From Sebastes aleutianus (lineage: Eukaryota; Chordata; Actinopteri; Perciformes; Sebastidae): DNA of 64,000 nt. Of the stretch, positions 48,996-63,787 are shown in pieces (within the stretch, counting starts at the first letter, position 1; the number at the start of each line of letters is the position of its first letter). The stretch is from assembly GCA_916700875.1 (NCBI GenBank), contig CAKAKS010000067.1, positions 26,959,433-27,023,432 on the forward strand, written 5' to 3'. A model generated the notes under the pieces. The model was not told the origin of the DNA and ran no database searches. It saw only the letters and a list, made by a program, of their open reading frames with translations. Made by a program: the position numbers and the translations under genes.

Positions 48996-49290
48996 CTGTT
49001 GTCCTGCTTAGAGGGAAGTAAGTAGAAGTTTTATCCTGACTGAAGTTATGTCAGTTTGGCTCAGCAGTCCCGCCCGCCTCCCGCGCTAATAGCGGTTCTC
49101 GTTCTCTGTTCTCATTGGCCAAGTGAGCAAATAGCGGACTCGTGCTCTGTTCTGATTGGCTGAGTGACAAAATAGCGGATCTCATCCTCTGTTCTGATTG
49201 GCTGAGTGACCAAATAGCGGATCTCATCCTCTGTTCTGATTGGCTGAGTGACCAAATAGCGGATCTCATCCTCTGTTCTGATTGGTCCAA
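48996..49290 (-). promoter_or_regulatory. rnf212b: Probable rnf212b promoter and non-coding exon, with five CCAAT boxes in a 42-bp repeat
   Basis: On the minus strand a donor (ACAACAG followed by GTAATG) sits at 48,995, upstream of a GC-box-like stretch (49,069-49,086). Farther upstream a 42-bp tandem repeat carries CCAAT in the orientation of rnf212b five times, at 49114-49118, 49155-49159, 49197-49201, 49239-49243 and 49281-49285. NF-Y binds CCAAT boxes, usually 60-100 bp upstream of transcription starts. The link to rnf212b rests on strand, distance and the acceptor before its ATG, and is an inference. Confidence 0.4.
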
Positions 49291-49456
49291 GGACGTATGA
49301 AGACCCCATTCCTCAGTGTCTGTTAAAATATTATGTCAACGGTTTTTAATCAATGAGAACATAATAAATATGTCAGCTTGTTAGTTTTGGATTTTAAAAA
49401 ATGGAAACTGTTTTTGTTCACATTTTCATTTTTATTTATCATTGTTGTAAGTCTAT

Positions 49457-49998
49457 GGTACGACGGAGTATTAGGGCCACACTGAGGAAAAAATAAATAA
49501 ATCTGAGATTTCGAGAATAAAGTCATAATATTATAAAGTAGTAATTTTTCGTGTTATTTTCTTTTTTTCTCGTAAAGTTATGACTTAATTACGTAATATG
49601 ACTTTTTTTTCGTAGTCATATTCTCGTAATATGACTTTTTTTCTAGTAAAGTTATGACTTTATTCTCGTAATATTCCAATTTTTTTCTCGTAAAGTTATG
49701 ACTTTTTTCTCGTAAAGTTATGACTTTTTTCTCGTAATATGACTTTTTTTCTAGTAAAGTTATGACTATTCTCGTTCCGACTTTTTTCTCGTAAAGTTAT
49801 GACTTTATTTTCGTAATATTACAACTTTTTTCTCGTAAAGTTATGACTTTATTCTCGTAATATTACGACTTTTTTTCATGTTAAGTTATGACTTTATTCT
49901 CGTAATGTTACAACTTTTTTTCTCGTAGAGTTATGACTTTATTCTGGAAATCTCAGATGTTTTTTCCCCTCAATGTGGCCCTAATACTCTGTCGTACA
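49457..49998. mobile_element. MITE with internal tandem array
   Basis: The ends are inverted repeats: GTACGACGGAGTATTAGGGC at the left and GCCCTAATACTCTGTCGTAC at the right. The inside is filled with a low-complexity array of CTCGTAAAGTTATGACTTT and CTCGTAATATTACGACTTTT variants. There is no ORF. It is a typical non-autonomous fish DNA element. Confidence 0.85.
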
Positions 49999-50049
49999 TG
50001 TGCACTTTGGCCCTCACTGCATTAGACTTATATACTTAGACTATAAGAT

Positions 50050-50165
50050 GCGTTACAATCTCACAATGCTCAAATGTTTTGCGGCTCCATACAGATTTAT
50101 TATTTTCTTGCCTAAAATGGCTCTTTTGATAGTAAAGTTTGCTGACCCCTGGTTTAGATGTTATA
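50050..50165. mobile_element. Fragment of a hAT-derived repeat
   Basis: GTTTTGCGGCTCCATACAGA, then AAAATGGCTCTTTTGATAG, then GTTTGCTGACCCCTGG resemble the terminal part of a repeat widespread in vertebrate genomes. Only one end is visible. Confidence 0.35.
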
Positions 50166-51378
50166 ATTGTACAAGGTCATTGTTAATTAAACTTTTTTTA
50201 AACTAGTTATTTCTGTCAAGATATTTAAAATTCTGCAGAAATAAGTATAAGGAATTTGGGGAGGAATATGATGGATAGGATTTAAAAAAATATGGCCTTG
50301 AGCTGGTCAGCACAAAAAGTTTTTTTTCCCCCTCATTAAATAGACTTACTCTTTGAATGCTTATCTTATTTATACTTGTCATCTAAAAACACAGCCAAGG
50401 ACACCTGTTGCACCACACCATGTCCTGCACATTATGTCTCCAGTTTCAAGATATATTCCACTTTACGGCTTAATTATTAATCTCTGGTTCTTTAGTCATC
50501 AAAAAGTAAAGTATCAACATTTGTGCTGGTGTGGATGGAGTGTAAGCTGCATGTTGAACCTGATGGAACAATGAAGGTAATATGAAGAGGTCAACTTGTT
50601 ATGGTGATTAAGACAAACCATTAGATAATCCAGTAAATACATAAATTATTTCTTTGTAGTTCTGGGTAATGCAACTTATTTAACCCATATGTTTTTAGCA
50701 AAATATGAATTGTGAGACCTGCTGTAAGAAAATAAATAAACCATAATGTAGATGTTTTAGGGATCATTCACTGCATTTCAGTGTGTTTTGTGCATTAAAG
50801 TACAGCATATTATACAGTCCATATTTTCCTCTGACAGTGATTATGGATGTTCACAATGACGGCCTTTCACACAAATACTTTGTGTATCGTGCGAACATAG
50901 GAATAAAGTTATTCACAGGTCATTTTGCTGACATGTTTGAAACAGATCTACATTTAGACTACTTGAAATAAATCCCACCTCTTGTATATATGAAGTTGCT
51001 GACCAGATGTGCATTTACCCAGGAATAAGATTTCAGTCGACATCAAGATATGACGTCATGAAAATACTAGATACTTGATTGCAATACATCTTCGTTAAGA
51101 CCATTACACACTCAACAAACTTAATAAATTTGAGAGCTTTCAAGTAAATGGTTTTGCAACATCTTTAATGGCTTCATTACGATCTGAAATGCAGAGAGAC
51201 AGGCACCGAGCTTTTAGAAGCTTACAAAACCAAGAATAAAAACCCAATTCAGATTGCAGGAACCAGTCTGTACGATGATTCATTCCTGTTGGGGGAGAAA
51301 AAAAAAAAAAAAGTTTAATAAAGCTGTTGAGGATAAGTATAATTTTGCAATGTAAAGTTAAATGTACCTTGAGATACT
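50166..51378. other. Intergenic stretch, nothing supported
   Basis: AT-rich sequence between the probable rnf212b promoter side and the 3' end of the first ZP gene. ORFs on the plus strand at 50,000-51,000 show no domain, no splice context and low-complexity composition. Confidence 0.4.
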
Positions 51379-53441
51379 TCAGGAATTCACATCAGTGATT
51401 TTAAGTGGCCCAAGGACTGCGTTTTGTACCATTCCATGCTTCCCTATATAAGAAAAAAAATTGTTTTAGTACAGTACAATGAGGCAAGTTTGATATAGCA
51501 GAAGTTGTGCAAATACCTGATGATATACTCCTCATCCTCCTGGACTTGCAGCTGGATTCACAGCAGTCGCAAAGATTACTATGTGCAGTGTTGTCCAGCA
51601 GCTCCCAACTTAGTTGGTTCATGAAGATTGGAGGAAAAGAGTTGTAAAATTATTCCATGATGTAGGTCCAACATGTTGTGAATGGTTACAACTGGGAACT
51701 GTTGTAGCATCTGCAGACTGAGCCAGTGCTGAATTAGACATGCCTAAAGTTTAAAAATCTTCAAATTCAGATATACTAATGCATTTTTTTTTTTTTTTTA
51801 AGTGACATTTTTACCCTTGCTCTTTGACAAAGTGGCAGGCCTTCTTGGTGTTGTCAAGACCATTGGGATCCCAAGCCACAAGTTTGCAGTGGATAAACAC
51901 CTGTTGAGTGGAGAAGTGGGGTTGCAAGGTATAAAAGTTTGTTTACAGTATTTAGATTTTTATATTAGTTTTCACAATAAAGCCCTGCATCTAAAAATGA
52001 ACATGCACCATCTATAGAATGAGACTAGTTGTTACCTCTTCTCCGAGACCAAACCTAAAGGCTTGAAGGGATAGGCGGATTTCCGATGATTTTTGCCTTG
52101 GTTCGAATTTTGAGCGCGATATCATACTGTCCACAAGACATCTGTGAAGTTAAAGAACATTTTCATTACTTCAAGTGTCTGGATGAAAAAAAAAAAAAAA
52201 AAAAAAGGAAGGACGTCAGTGTTTTATTGCCAGTGTCACAAGAATACCCCTTATTGGTGATTATCGGGTATATGATGCTTTCCGGCTGCAGCTCTGGTGT
52301 GGTAGCCGCTACGCATTCCTCAAGCAGCAGCAGCAAGGGCTGATGGGTCTTCTGCGCCACGCTAGCCATGATGGGGATAAAGGAGCCCAGAGGAAAGCTG
52401 GCAGATTCAGCGGGGCCTGAGAAGTCATCTAGAGTACAGCAGTAAATTGGATTAAGTTACGGGAGTCACTGCGAGAGCTGCCATTTCCTGTGAGGTCATG
52501 TTTTTATACCCACCATTCATAAGTCCAATGTGGAACACTAGAGCTCCCAGACCGTAGGTATGAAACACTGGGTCATAAATCGAAGGGTACCAGTCTTTGG
52601 GCCTGCAAAAAAAATAAAGCAGATTACTGAAACACATGCATCAGTAGAACTGTAAATGTCGGAGAACTATGGTGGCCTTCAGGAAACGTAAAAATCTGAA
52701 AATCTCTGTCTAGAGCCAGTGTTTGGTTTGTCCGTTCTGGGCTACTGTAGCAACATGGCAGACTCTGTGAAGAGGACCCGCTCATTCTAAGCTAACCAAA
52801 ACGACTCTTAGTTTCAGGTGATTACACACTAATGAAAACAGTTTTGAATATTATATTCCATTTCTGCCAATAGATCCCCCAAAATCCTACATACTTGCCC
52901 TTTAACACTCGATGTTGAAGTAGTATGAACACCCACCTCTCATATGCACAGACAACCGGGTGAGTGAAGCCCACAATGTGAGAACCAGGAGAGGAAAGGT
53001 AGGTCAGATCGTTGGTGTACATGAGATGATTCCCAGTAACCTATGAGAGAGACAAATGGCACTAAGCTGTAGGAAATATAGAGGACTCACAGGTATAAAT
53101 ACACTACTCACCAGCCTCCTGAAGTTACAGTCATTTAAATCCACACTGAAAACAGCCTCCCCGACTGATAGGCTGGTGGGGAAACAGCTCCCCAGACGAA
53201 AGAGCGACATGTCGGCCTGGGCTCTGCTCTCTGTCCACACCAGCGTCACCAAATCTGGCCTGCAGTCCAGTGTCATGTCTGTAAGGGATACAACACAAAG
53301 AACTCAAGTTCAAACAATTTGTATTAAAAATTATAAAATAACATGGCTGTCCTGTATTTGGCTACAGTTTTTACCTGCATGTACCGACATGGCAGCTGCC
53401 AGGCTCAAAAGCAGTGCACCTTGCCAAAAGAAAGCCATCAT
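51379..53441 (-). CDS. ZP-domain egg-coat protein, ZP3-like, copy 1
   Basis: About nine exons read leftward: 53375-53441, then about 53113-53280, 52938-53041, 52510-52602, 52247-52428, 52036-52140, 51816-51900, 51520-51605 and 51379-51443; roughly 330 aa. It encodes a signal peptide (MMAFFWQGALLLSLAAAMS), a ZP-N half (CRPDLVTLVWTESR ... LGSCFPTS ... DCNFRRL), a ZP-C half (SFPLGSFIPIMASVAQ, then LLLLEECVAATTPELQP, then the Cys-rich VFIHCKLVAWDP ... KACHFVK), a CDCCESSCKSRRMRS segment with a dibasic furin-type site, and a short propeptide (VLGPLKITDVNS). ZP3 family proteins are secreted in ovary or liver, polymerise through the ZP module, and form the fish egg envelope. No C-terminal transmembrane helix is seen, as is usual in teleost ZP proteins. 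It is shorter than most ZP3 proteins. Paralogue of the gene at 55,292-58,241. Confidence 0.85.
52655..52912. mobile_element. MITE fragment in an intron of ZP copy 1
   Basis: GTCGGAGAACTATGGTGGCC through CAGTTTCAGGTGATTACAC to ATCCCCCAAAATCCTAC match the right half of the element at 20,968-21,890. The left end is missing. Confidence 0.6.
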
Positions 53442-55291
53442 GACTGAATGCTTGCTGCTGACACTGTGGGTGATTTTATTCCTTGTGACTGGGAGACATT
53501 GATCAAGAGAACCTCTTTCACCTGGTGTGTGTCAACAGTCTCAGGTGCAGCGGCCAGCAGACTAATTACAGCTCGGAAAGCAGCTTATTACATCACACAG
53601 TAGACCCATTTCAGTTTAATATGGTGTAGCTTGATCAGCGGCATGTCAACAGATGTCACGTTTTGTGGAAATATTTTTTACTTTTCACAATTTACATAAA
53701 AATACACAATGAAGAGACACATTCCACTCTTAAATGTCATGTCTATGATATAATTTACATTATATTAGTATATAAGAATTCCACAGATATGCAAGGTCAG
53801 GAAGCAAAGTAATCGTTAGTCGACTAATCAGCTGTTTTGGTCTTAGTCCAGAAAGATTTCTTTAGTCGATTAGTCATTTTTTAAATACTTTTTCATGCTG
53901 AATGACTTGAAAAGAAACTTATGAGCACATCTCTGGTAAACACAAGATGTAAAGTGGTGCTTTTTTGTGATTCTTTGTTGAGAAACTCAGTTCTATCGAT
54001 TAAATCAATGAATCGATTAGTCAACAAAATCGTACAAGTGTTAGTCGACTAACAAATTCTTTGGTCGAGGACGTTGGTCGAGCCCAAGTAACCAGACAAC
54101 CTCAAACTATTTTTCTTTACCACTATCTTTGCAACCATGCTGCAGGCGGCACAAACCGGTTAAGTTGTAAACAGGGTGTGAACTAGTATATCTAGCAGTG
54201 TTGAAACAAAGATCTGCACACCAAGTAGCTCCCTTTAGAAGGATTATAATGCTGCGTAACGTTTCGAGCACCAGGCTCTTCTTCAGACTTAGTTGTTTCT
54301 TATGGAGCTAGTATATTATCCACAGAGAGAGCTGCAGTAAACGTGTTACGTCAGTGTGAAGTTGCTGTTGTGTCATCTTTTTACTAAACACTTGCACTCA
54401 GGTCTGTCTCTATGCATTTTAAATGTATGGCCAGAAAGTAAAACCCTATGTTACATTCAATTGAAGGCAATAGTGGCCAACATCTGATTCCTCCCTCGGA
54501 ATTTTCATTTTAATGAGGTTTAATAAAAGAAATTACACACTGCCAATTTTAATATGGAGTCTGAGCCCTTTCATAGGTTTTAAATCTGATATATGACCTG
54601 TCATGATAGAGCTCGAGGAAAAATGGGAGGTATTCAGAAGAAGAAAAATGTCTGTGTCCTAATTAAGCTGCTAGATCCTCGACTGTAAATCACGTGGCCT
54701 ATAAAGACGGGTCTGAAGGCCACATTATAATTGATGGTGAATTAGATAGTCTAGTCTCACACAGACAAATAATTCAGGTGCTCCTTTAAAGCCAAAACTT
54801 TAAGGGGAGCCTTGAAACCGCTAACAAATTGTAAAATACTAGTGATAAACCAGGGGAGAGGTTATGAGTTTACAGGGTGACATTTACCACATGGACATCA
54901 GGCAGTAGTGTAGCAGGTTACAGCTCAGATTAAAACTTATGTGGACTTTATTGATATAAAGTCTGGATACTTGTATTTTATTATCATTCCCTGGAGTTGT
55001 GATGACCGTGTGAAGACACAGCCATAAAAAACAAATGCCATAATAGAATCCCAACAGCAGGTTTATTTGTACAGAGGGCTTAAGATCGATGGATGACATT
55101 AAATGAATCTGCAAACAGTTTATGTTGAGATCATGTAAAGCTGACGTCCCAACATCTGAGGTCATTGGCTACTGGCTCCTCTATAGAGTCTCCGTCAGCT
55201 TCCTCTGGGCTTCCTGTTGAGAAGATGTTGAGAACTTTAGTCCTGATGGCGAGTGTTTATCCAGTTTCAGGACAAAGACCTTAAACTTAAC
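53442..55291. other. Spacer between the two ZP genes, repeat-derived
   Basis: No exon is supported. About 53,805-54,090 is a foldback element with TTAGTCGACTAATCAGCT at the left and TGTTAGTCGACTAACAAA at the right, a hAT-like pattern. About 54,205-54,320 carries GTTTCGAGCACCAGGCTCTT, a repeat type common in fish. The rest is AT-rich unique sequence. The region just before the ATG of copy 1 contains an ATAAAAT run on the minus strand near 53,470 that could serve as TATA element. Confidence 0.5.
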
Positions 55292-58241
55292 TTAAGAGTC
55301 CGCAGCAGTAACAGATAACTCTGAAACGTTGTGGGCTTTTGAGTCAGACGGATCCATTATGATCAGCGGTCCCAACACAGAGTTGTGACTAAAGCCGTGG
55401 GCTTCGGACAGGGACAAAAAAAACAAAGATTATAACGATTTAGTGGAGGAAAAAGCACAATCTAAATGAAAACACCGAAGTTGGCAGAAAAGTGATACCA
55501 TATTCGACTCCTCTTTTGGAGCGCGACTTGCAGGTTGAATCACAGCAGCTGCAGACGGGGCTGAAGGGGTCATCGAGTAGTTCCCATCTGAGAGAGGAGT
55601 AATCATAGAGGGTCATTATTTCAGCATGGTGTTGATAAAAATATAATTTATATACAAATAAAGTGTTCAGCTAAAAATGCTGTTGAAGTCATTAACATTT
55701 GCTCTTCTATATTCTGATGGGGTGTTTTAAAGAGGACCTATTAAGCTTTGTTTATACTCGCGCAAAACACCGTGGCACGGGCCTCCATAGATGGCACATT
55801 GTTCGTTGCAATATGCTCCAAAACGCCGGGGGGCGTACAAACAAAAACAAAGGTTGGTTCTTTTTGATGTATGCTCGAAATAAACCATTCATTCACTCAT
55901 TACCTCCGCCAAGGCCAAAGGCCTTGAAATAAGAGATACGTGTGTGGATGTGTGGCGAGACTCCGAGGTGCGGGGGCAGCTGCTGTCCGTCCGCAGTGAG
56001 AAAGAAAAAAACAGTAGATGACGGGATGAGAGATAACGTTGTGTAACGTTATACAGACATAACAAGGCTGCTGAACGAGAGAGGCATCCGCCGATACGTT
56101 TTTAAAGTCAGGCACCTTGGCGGAGGTCTGCGTTCTCCGAGTGCCATTCTAGTTCATTCATTCAAATGCTACACACTGTCCTTTTAATCCATGATTACCT
56201 CTCATTTTCCTTTATATAGTGGCAGGTTTTCTTGCTTTGATCAACATCTTCAGGGTCCCATGCAACCAGTTTACAGTGAATGTACACCTGAGGAGCACAC
56301 GAAACTTCGTCAAAATCCATTATCGACATAATATTCCTTATAGCGGTTTCTATTCAGCCTCTCACTTCTTCCCCAAGACCAAACTTGAAGGACTGCAGAT
56401 GAAGGATGAGTGCAGACGAGTGGTACCGAGGGAGAAACACAGAGTTTCCCCTCACGCTTTCCAAAAGACACCTGAAGAAATAAAAAAAATCTCACCCGAT
56501 TAGCAACAATTCATCATTGGAAAGACAGATCAGTGTGTGAATCCTACCCCTTATTGGCAATGATGGGGTAAACCTGGCTTCCAGGCTGCAGCTCTGGCGT
56601 AGTGGCCGCCACACATTCCTCCATGAGCAGCAGCAAGGGTTGATGGGACTTCTGCTCCACCGCCGCCCATATCGGCATGAACGAGCCCAGGGGGATGACG
56701 TTAGTCTTTGCGATGCCTGTTAATTGATCTGTAGGGGGAGGTAAAAAATACTTGGAATGTCTCCATGTTGTATTTGGTATAGTGTAACTGTGAGAACTCA
56801 CCATTGAGGAGCGCCATGTGGAATACCAACGTGCCTCGGCCTTCAGCAACACCTGACCCGAGGTTCAGGAAAGGGGGAATCCACCCTTTGGGTCTGAAAT
56901 ATAAATAATGGGGACATTTTTCTCATCTCACATTTCAGCTGCAAACTGGAATTTAATTCATAAAAAGGACCTCCTACCTTTTATAAACACACTCGATGGG
57001 ATACACCATAGCAGCGGGTTTTAACCTTTTTGCATATGGCCTGAAAGTCATTTCGTTTCGATAGAGGATATGCTTTCTTTTCAACTGTAGAAAAACAGCT
57101 TGTTAAGACACTGAACAGACTGAAGGGTGTTTTACTTAAAGCTGCAGTGGGCAGAATTGGAGCAAATATGATTTTAAAAAGTTATTTTTATAAAACAGTC
57201 ACTATACCCTGACAGTAGTACATGAGAAAAAATCATATGCCTCTGTGTCCTCTGGTGCTCCTAATGGCATCAGACCGGAGGAAAACATCCGATCAGAGCC
57301 GAGCTGGAGCCTTGCCGTCTTTGAGCAGCTGTCAATCACTCGGTAACTCCGATCAAACGGTCAAACTAGGCAGTGCTGATCAAATATTAATCAATATTCT
57401 GTTACTGTAATGTCTATTTCTTACTGAGAAAGTTTGTCACCCGGCAGCCATGTTGAAATCAGTTGAGGAAATACCAAGCAACACCCACCAGCTGGAGCAA
57501 ACTTTCTCATTTTATAGATAAACAGTACACAACAAGATGTTTCTGAAAACATTTGAGGAGAGAAATAGGCATTATAGTAACATAATATTGATTCATATTT
57601 GATCAGCGCTGCCTAGTTTGATCGTTTGATCAGAGGTCGCGAGTGATTGACAGCTGCCTCCTTTCAATGAACAGCCAATAGGAACACTCTCTCTCTGAAA
57701 TGACCTGTGATTGGCCAAAGTCTCCCGTCACGTGCTAGATGTTTTAAAGCCTGAAAACAGAGCCACGAGGAGGTGCAGAAGTCTAGTTTTCTCTCAGAAC
57801 ACTTGAATTACAATATGCTGAAAGGCTTTCATGGATTTTTTGGCCCAATGATGCCAAAAATGTTCTGCCTACTGCAGGTTTAAATATAGCGTTTACATTA
57901 CCAGTCTTTTAAAATTGCATTCATCCAACTTGTAGACAAAGTGTGCGTCCCCCTCCCCGGTGGGCAGAACATCCAGCCGAGATGGCATGCAGCTCCCAAG
58001 GAAGAAACGAGCTGCACGTGGCACCAACTCCGCACTGATCCTCCATGTGATTCTTACCGAGTCCTTTGCACAGACTACTTTGACATCTGCAAACGATACC
58101 AGTTTTTGTACATGAAACACTTTAAAAAAACTACATAAGGTTGACACATTTCTACATGTATGTGCAAAGAATACCTGCATTAGCAACAGTCCTTGCAAAA
58201 ACAGCCACGATTATCACACCTAGGTAGAAATGAGTCACCAT
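55292..58241 (-). CDS. ZP-domain egg-coat protein, ZP3-like, copy 2
   Basis: About nine exons mirror copy 1: about 58174-58241 (signal peptide MVTHFYLGVIIVAVFARTV), 57900-58088, 56978-57085, 56803-56895, 56550-56730, 56367-56470, 56205-56289, 55510-55588, and 55292-55409. ZP-N motifs are DSVRITWRIS, LGSCMPS and DECNFKRL. ZP-C motifs are VIPLGSFMPIWAAVEQ, LLLLMEECVAATTPELQP and VYIHCKLVAWDPEDVD. The furin-type site is CKSRSKRG, and the propeptide (VLGPLIIMDPSD ...) is longer than in copy 1. The two genes share the 9 bases just upstream of ATG (CATTCAGTC). Exon order and lengths match, but protein identity is moderate, so the duplication is old. Exons 6-8 have the least certain borders. Confidence 0.82.
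55720..56175. mobile_element. MITE-like insertion in an intron of ZP copy 2
   Basis: AAAGAGGACCTATTAAGCTT at the left resembles the TTAA-family MITE ends (compare 22,821), and ACACTGTCCTTTTAA at the right would be the other end type. The middle contains a palindromic part CCGCCAAGGCCAAAGGCC ... GGCGGAG. Boundaries are approximate. Confidence 0.45.
57136..57884. mobile_element. Foldback MITE in an intron of ZP copy 2
   Basis: The left end TTAAAGCTGCAGTGGGCAGA and right end TCTGCCTACTGCAGGTTTAA are inverted copies. The interior is also palindromic, with CAAACTAGGCAGTGCTGATC facing GATCAGCGCTGCCTAGTTTG. There is no ORF of note. It is related to the fragment at 19,330-19,680. Confidence 0.8.
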
Positions 58242-58429
58242 GACTGAATGATCCAGATCCCATTGGAAGTGACTACAATTTGTAGACTTCCTGCCAAATT
58301 AGCTGATTGATTAACATCTGTGTGTGGTCAGGGCAGCTTTTGGTCAGTGTCAACATAGACTGGGATGTTTTTGTGCATTCTCACAATTTCATACATATGA
58401 CAGGGTGTTCATTTTTGACAATTTCTAGA

Positions 58430-58880
58430 TGCAGAGATGCAGCTAAGTACATTTAATCAAGTTTTATACTGAAGCAAAAATGTTATTTATTTGTGCTTTA
58501 ATTTTACTTTACACCTGTACTTTACAACATTTCAGAGACAAATGCATTTTTTTACTCTACTGCATTTATTTAACAGTCAGTTACTCATTATTTTTTTACA
58601 GAATAATACTACAAAACATGATCAGTTTAAAAAAATAATAATACAAAGATTCAGATGAAAATACTAAACTGTAAGTTATGTAGTTAAAAATATCTCCACC
58701 TTGAAAAAAGCCACAATATTAAAATGCTTATATTTTGCTGCATCAATAATAATAATCCAATAATGTCATAGCACTGTGAAAGTCTACTTTTATTTAATAT
58801 GTTCATACTTTTAGCATACTTGAGTAAAATTATACTTTAACTTGTAATGAGTATTTTTTACAGGGATTTTTTTTCTTAGT
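58430..58880. repeat. Interspersed repeat, probable DNA-element derivative
   Basis: TAAGTACATTTAATCAAG at the left and ACTTGAGTAAAATTATAC at the right, around an AT-rich core with TACTTTACAACATTTCAGAG and CTACTGCATTTATTTA, match a pattern very frequent in teleost genomes. Together with AT-rich flanks it fills the spacer between the ZP pair and nedd8. Confidence 0.4.
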
Positions 58881-59209
58881 AAAGGATATAATTATGTATG
58901 TCTATATCAAAGATGCTGTGAGTTTATAAAATATTTTTTTGTTTTGTGTTGTTTTTTTTATTTTTTTTATACTTTATTTTTTTTCCCTTTTTTCAAGGCT
59001 GTTTTCATATATGCAATCCACTGTTCGTAATTACAGCAGTCTATAAACCAACTTTTAAGTAGATGAGTTTACAGACAAACCCATCAAGTACACTTATAGA
59101 GAAAAAGACCTCAACATTCAAAACTGAAACAAAACCAAGAAAAAAATAACAATAATAATGACAAAAAGAAAGAATAGAGTTAAAAAAACTAAAAAAACGT
59201 GTTGTGTTT

Positions 59210-59402
59210 TTTTTAGAGCGGAACCACTTTTCCGTTGCCGTTTGACGTCCGGAGCGTTTAGGTTTGTACACAGGAAGTAAATCCAAGTCAGCCAGTCAGA
59301 CAGTAAAGTAGCTTGTAATTCGCTAGTAACGTTTTAAGTGTTATTTGATCAGTAAACAGTATATAAGCTATCCTTTTGAATTGTAGTCCATTTTTATTCA
59401 AG
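59210..59402 (+). promoter_or_regulatory. nedd8: nedd8 promoter and 5' UTR region
   Basis: A short GC-richer stretch without TATA, with ETS-like motifs CTTTTCCG and CAGGAAGTAA and a TGACGT, precedes the first ATG at 59,403. This fits a housekeeping promoter. The transcription start is not resolved. Confidence 0.45.
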
Positions 59403-62449
<3,047 letters not shown>

Positions 62450-62743
62450 GTCGCTGTTGTCATGGGGCCAGCTGAGTGCCAACGCTTTAGGTGTCTGTCA
62501 CCGTCTAACCTTGTTTCAGCACAGAGATCTGAAATCCCACGTTCCCGGGCCAACGCAAACAAAACCCCAAAAAATCAACCAACAACGGCAACAACAAAAA
62601 ACAAGAGAAAAAAAGGACTTTCTGATTCCTTTGTAATGTTTTTTTTGTAAACCCACATTGGCTTTCTGAGTTTGACCATTTGATGCAGGCACCCATGCAG
62701 TACAAAAGACAGTTTGAAAACACTGTCGTCTTTTTTGCTTGTG

Positions 62744-62749
62744 AATAAA
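62744..62749 (+). terminator. nedd8: nedd8 poly(A) signal
   Basis: AATAAA lies 295 bases after the stop, preceded by a T-rich run and followed by a simple CA repeat (62,781-62,800). A short 3' UTR of about 300 bases is usual for NEDD8. Confidence 0.7.
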
Positions 62750-63221
62750 TGCTGAAGTTGATTTAAGCGTCGTCCTCTAATACACACACACACACACCCA
62801 CTGAGCACACACACTGAGCACAGACACTGAGAAGTCGCTGCTGAGGATTCTGAAAATTTGTTTTTATTAGAAAATGACATGAAACAGAAGATTTAAAGAC
62901 AATTTAAGCAATTGACAGAATACTCCTGATCTTTTTCTTTACAGTTTAGTTAAGGTAGTGATCTGAAACAGTCTGGTAGAGATTGCACTGAAGTCCGTTT
63001 AGAGCACCATTGCTGACATCCGGTATCCAGAGTGGTTTTAATAGATGATTATGAGATGAGTCATCAAATTACTGACGTGATACACCGGCTGCTCCTCATT
63101 ATGCTAACGCGTCTCCTCGCCTCCCTCGCTCGTGTCCTTTCCTCGTGTCTTCGCTCCTCCCAGCGAGGACGGAGGAGCCGAAGCTGCCAAATGAGAAATC
63201 CTTGGTTCCGTAGCGTCAGTC
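62750..63221. other. Downstream flank of nedd8, no gene supported
   Basis: A minus-strand AATAAAA near 62,860 could be the 3' end of a convergent gene, but no exon is recognisable here. The GC-rich ORFs at 63,032-63,394 on both strands overlap the start of a MITE and show no domain. Confidence 0.4.
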
Positions 63222-63787
63222 TTAAGGCCCTGACACACCAAGCACACCAATCTGCCGCCCTAGTTTTTGCGGTGTGTCCCGCACCGTCGGCTCTAGTCTG
63301 CCTGTGTCTGAGTTTTTTTGGCCGATTCAGCATGTTGAACCGCCGGCGCCGCCTGTCGGTGAGAGAAATCCCTCTGATTGGCAGTTCAGCGTAAACGAAT
63401 CAGAGCATGAGAAGAGAAATGGACGTGAGGAAAAACACAGAAGACTCTTCTCATTTTTCATCTTCATCTCCAGGTCTCTCAATGGTCGGCAGACGCAGCT
63501 TTGTGTCATGTACGTATCATAACAACGGCTGGTATATCTGCCGTCCTCGGTCTTCCTGTTTCCCTTTTTGAATGACAAATACAGACTTCCACCGCCTGCT
63601 GGTGTGGAGAGTTATTTCATCTCACGCAGGCGCAGAACGTACGTGGTAGTTGGCCGTCGGCTGTAATTTTTGCGGTGTGTTCAAATGCAACTTGTCGGCC
63701 AAGACAAAGGTGACGTGAGGCGACGCAACTGGTGGCCTTCGTCGCCGTTAGTTCTTTGATGTCGGCTTGGTGTGTCCCCGGCTTTAA
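63222..63787. mobile_element. MITE with CCTGACACACCAAGC termini
   Basis: The left end TTAAGGCCCTGACACACCAA and the right end TTGGTGTGTCCCCGGCTTTAA are inverted repeats of about 20 bases. Subterminal GCGGTGTGT motifs repeat inside. It contains no transposase. Confidence 0.8.

Noticed and set aside
47963..49290. CRISPR-like repeat arrays
   Set aside because: Units are contiguous tandem repeats without unique spacers, in a vertebrate genome.
63032..63394. 120-aa plus-strand ORF near the right end
   Set aside because: It runs into a MITE, has no recognisable domain, and has competing ORFs on the other strand.
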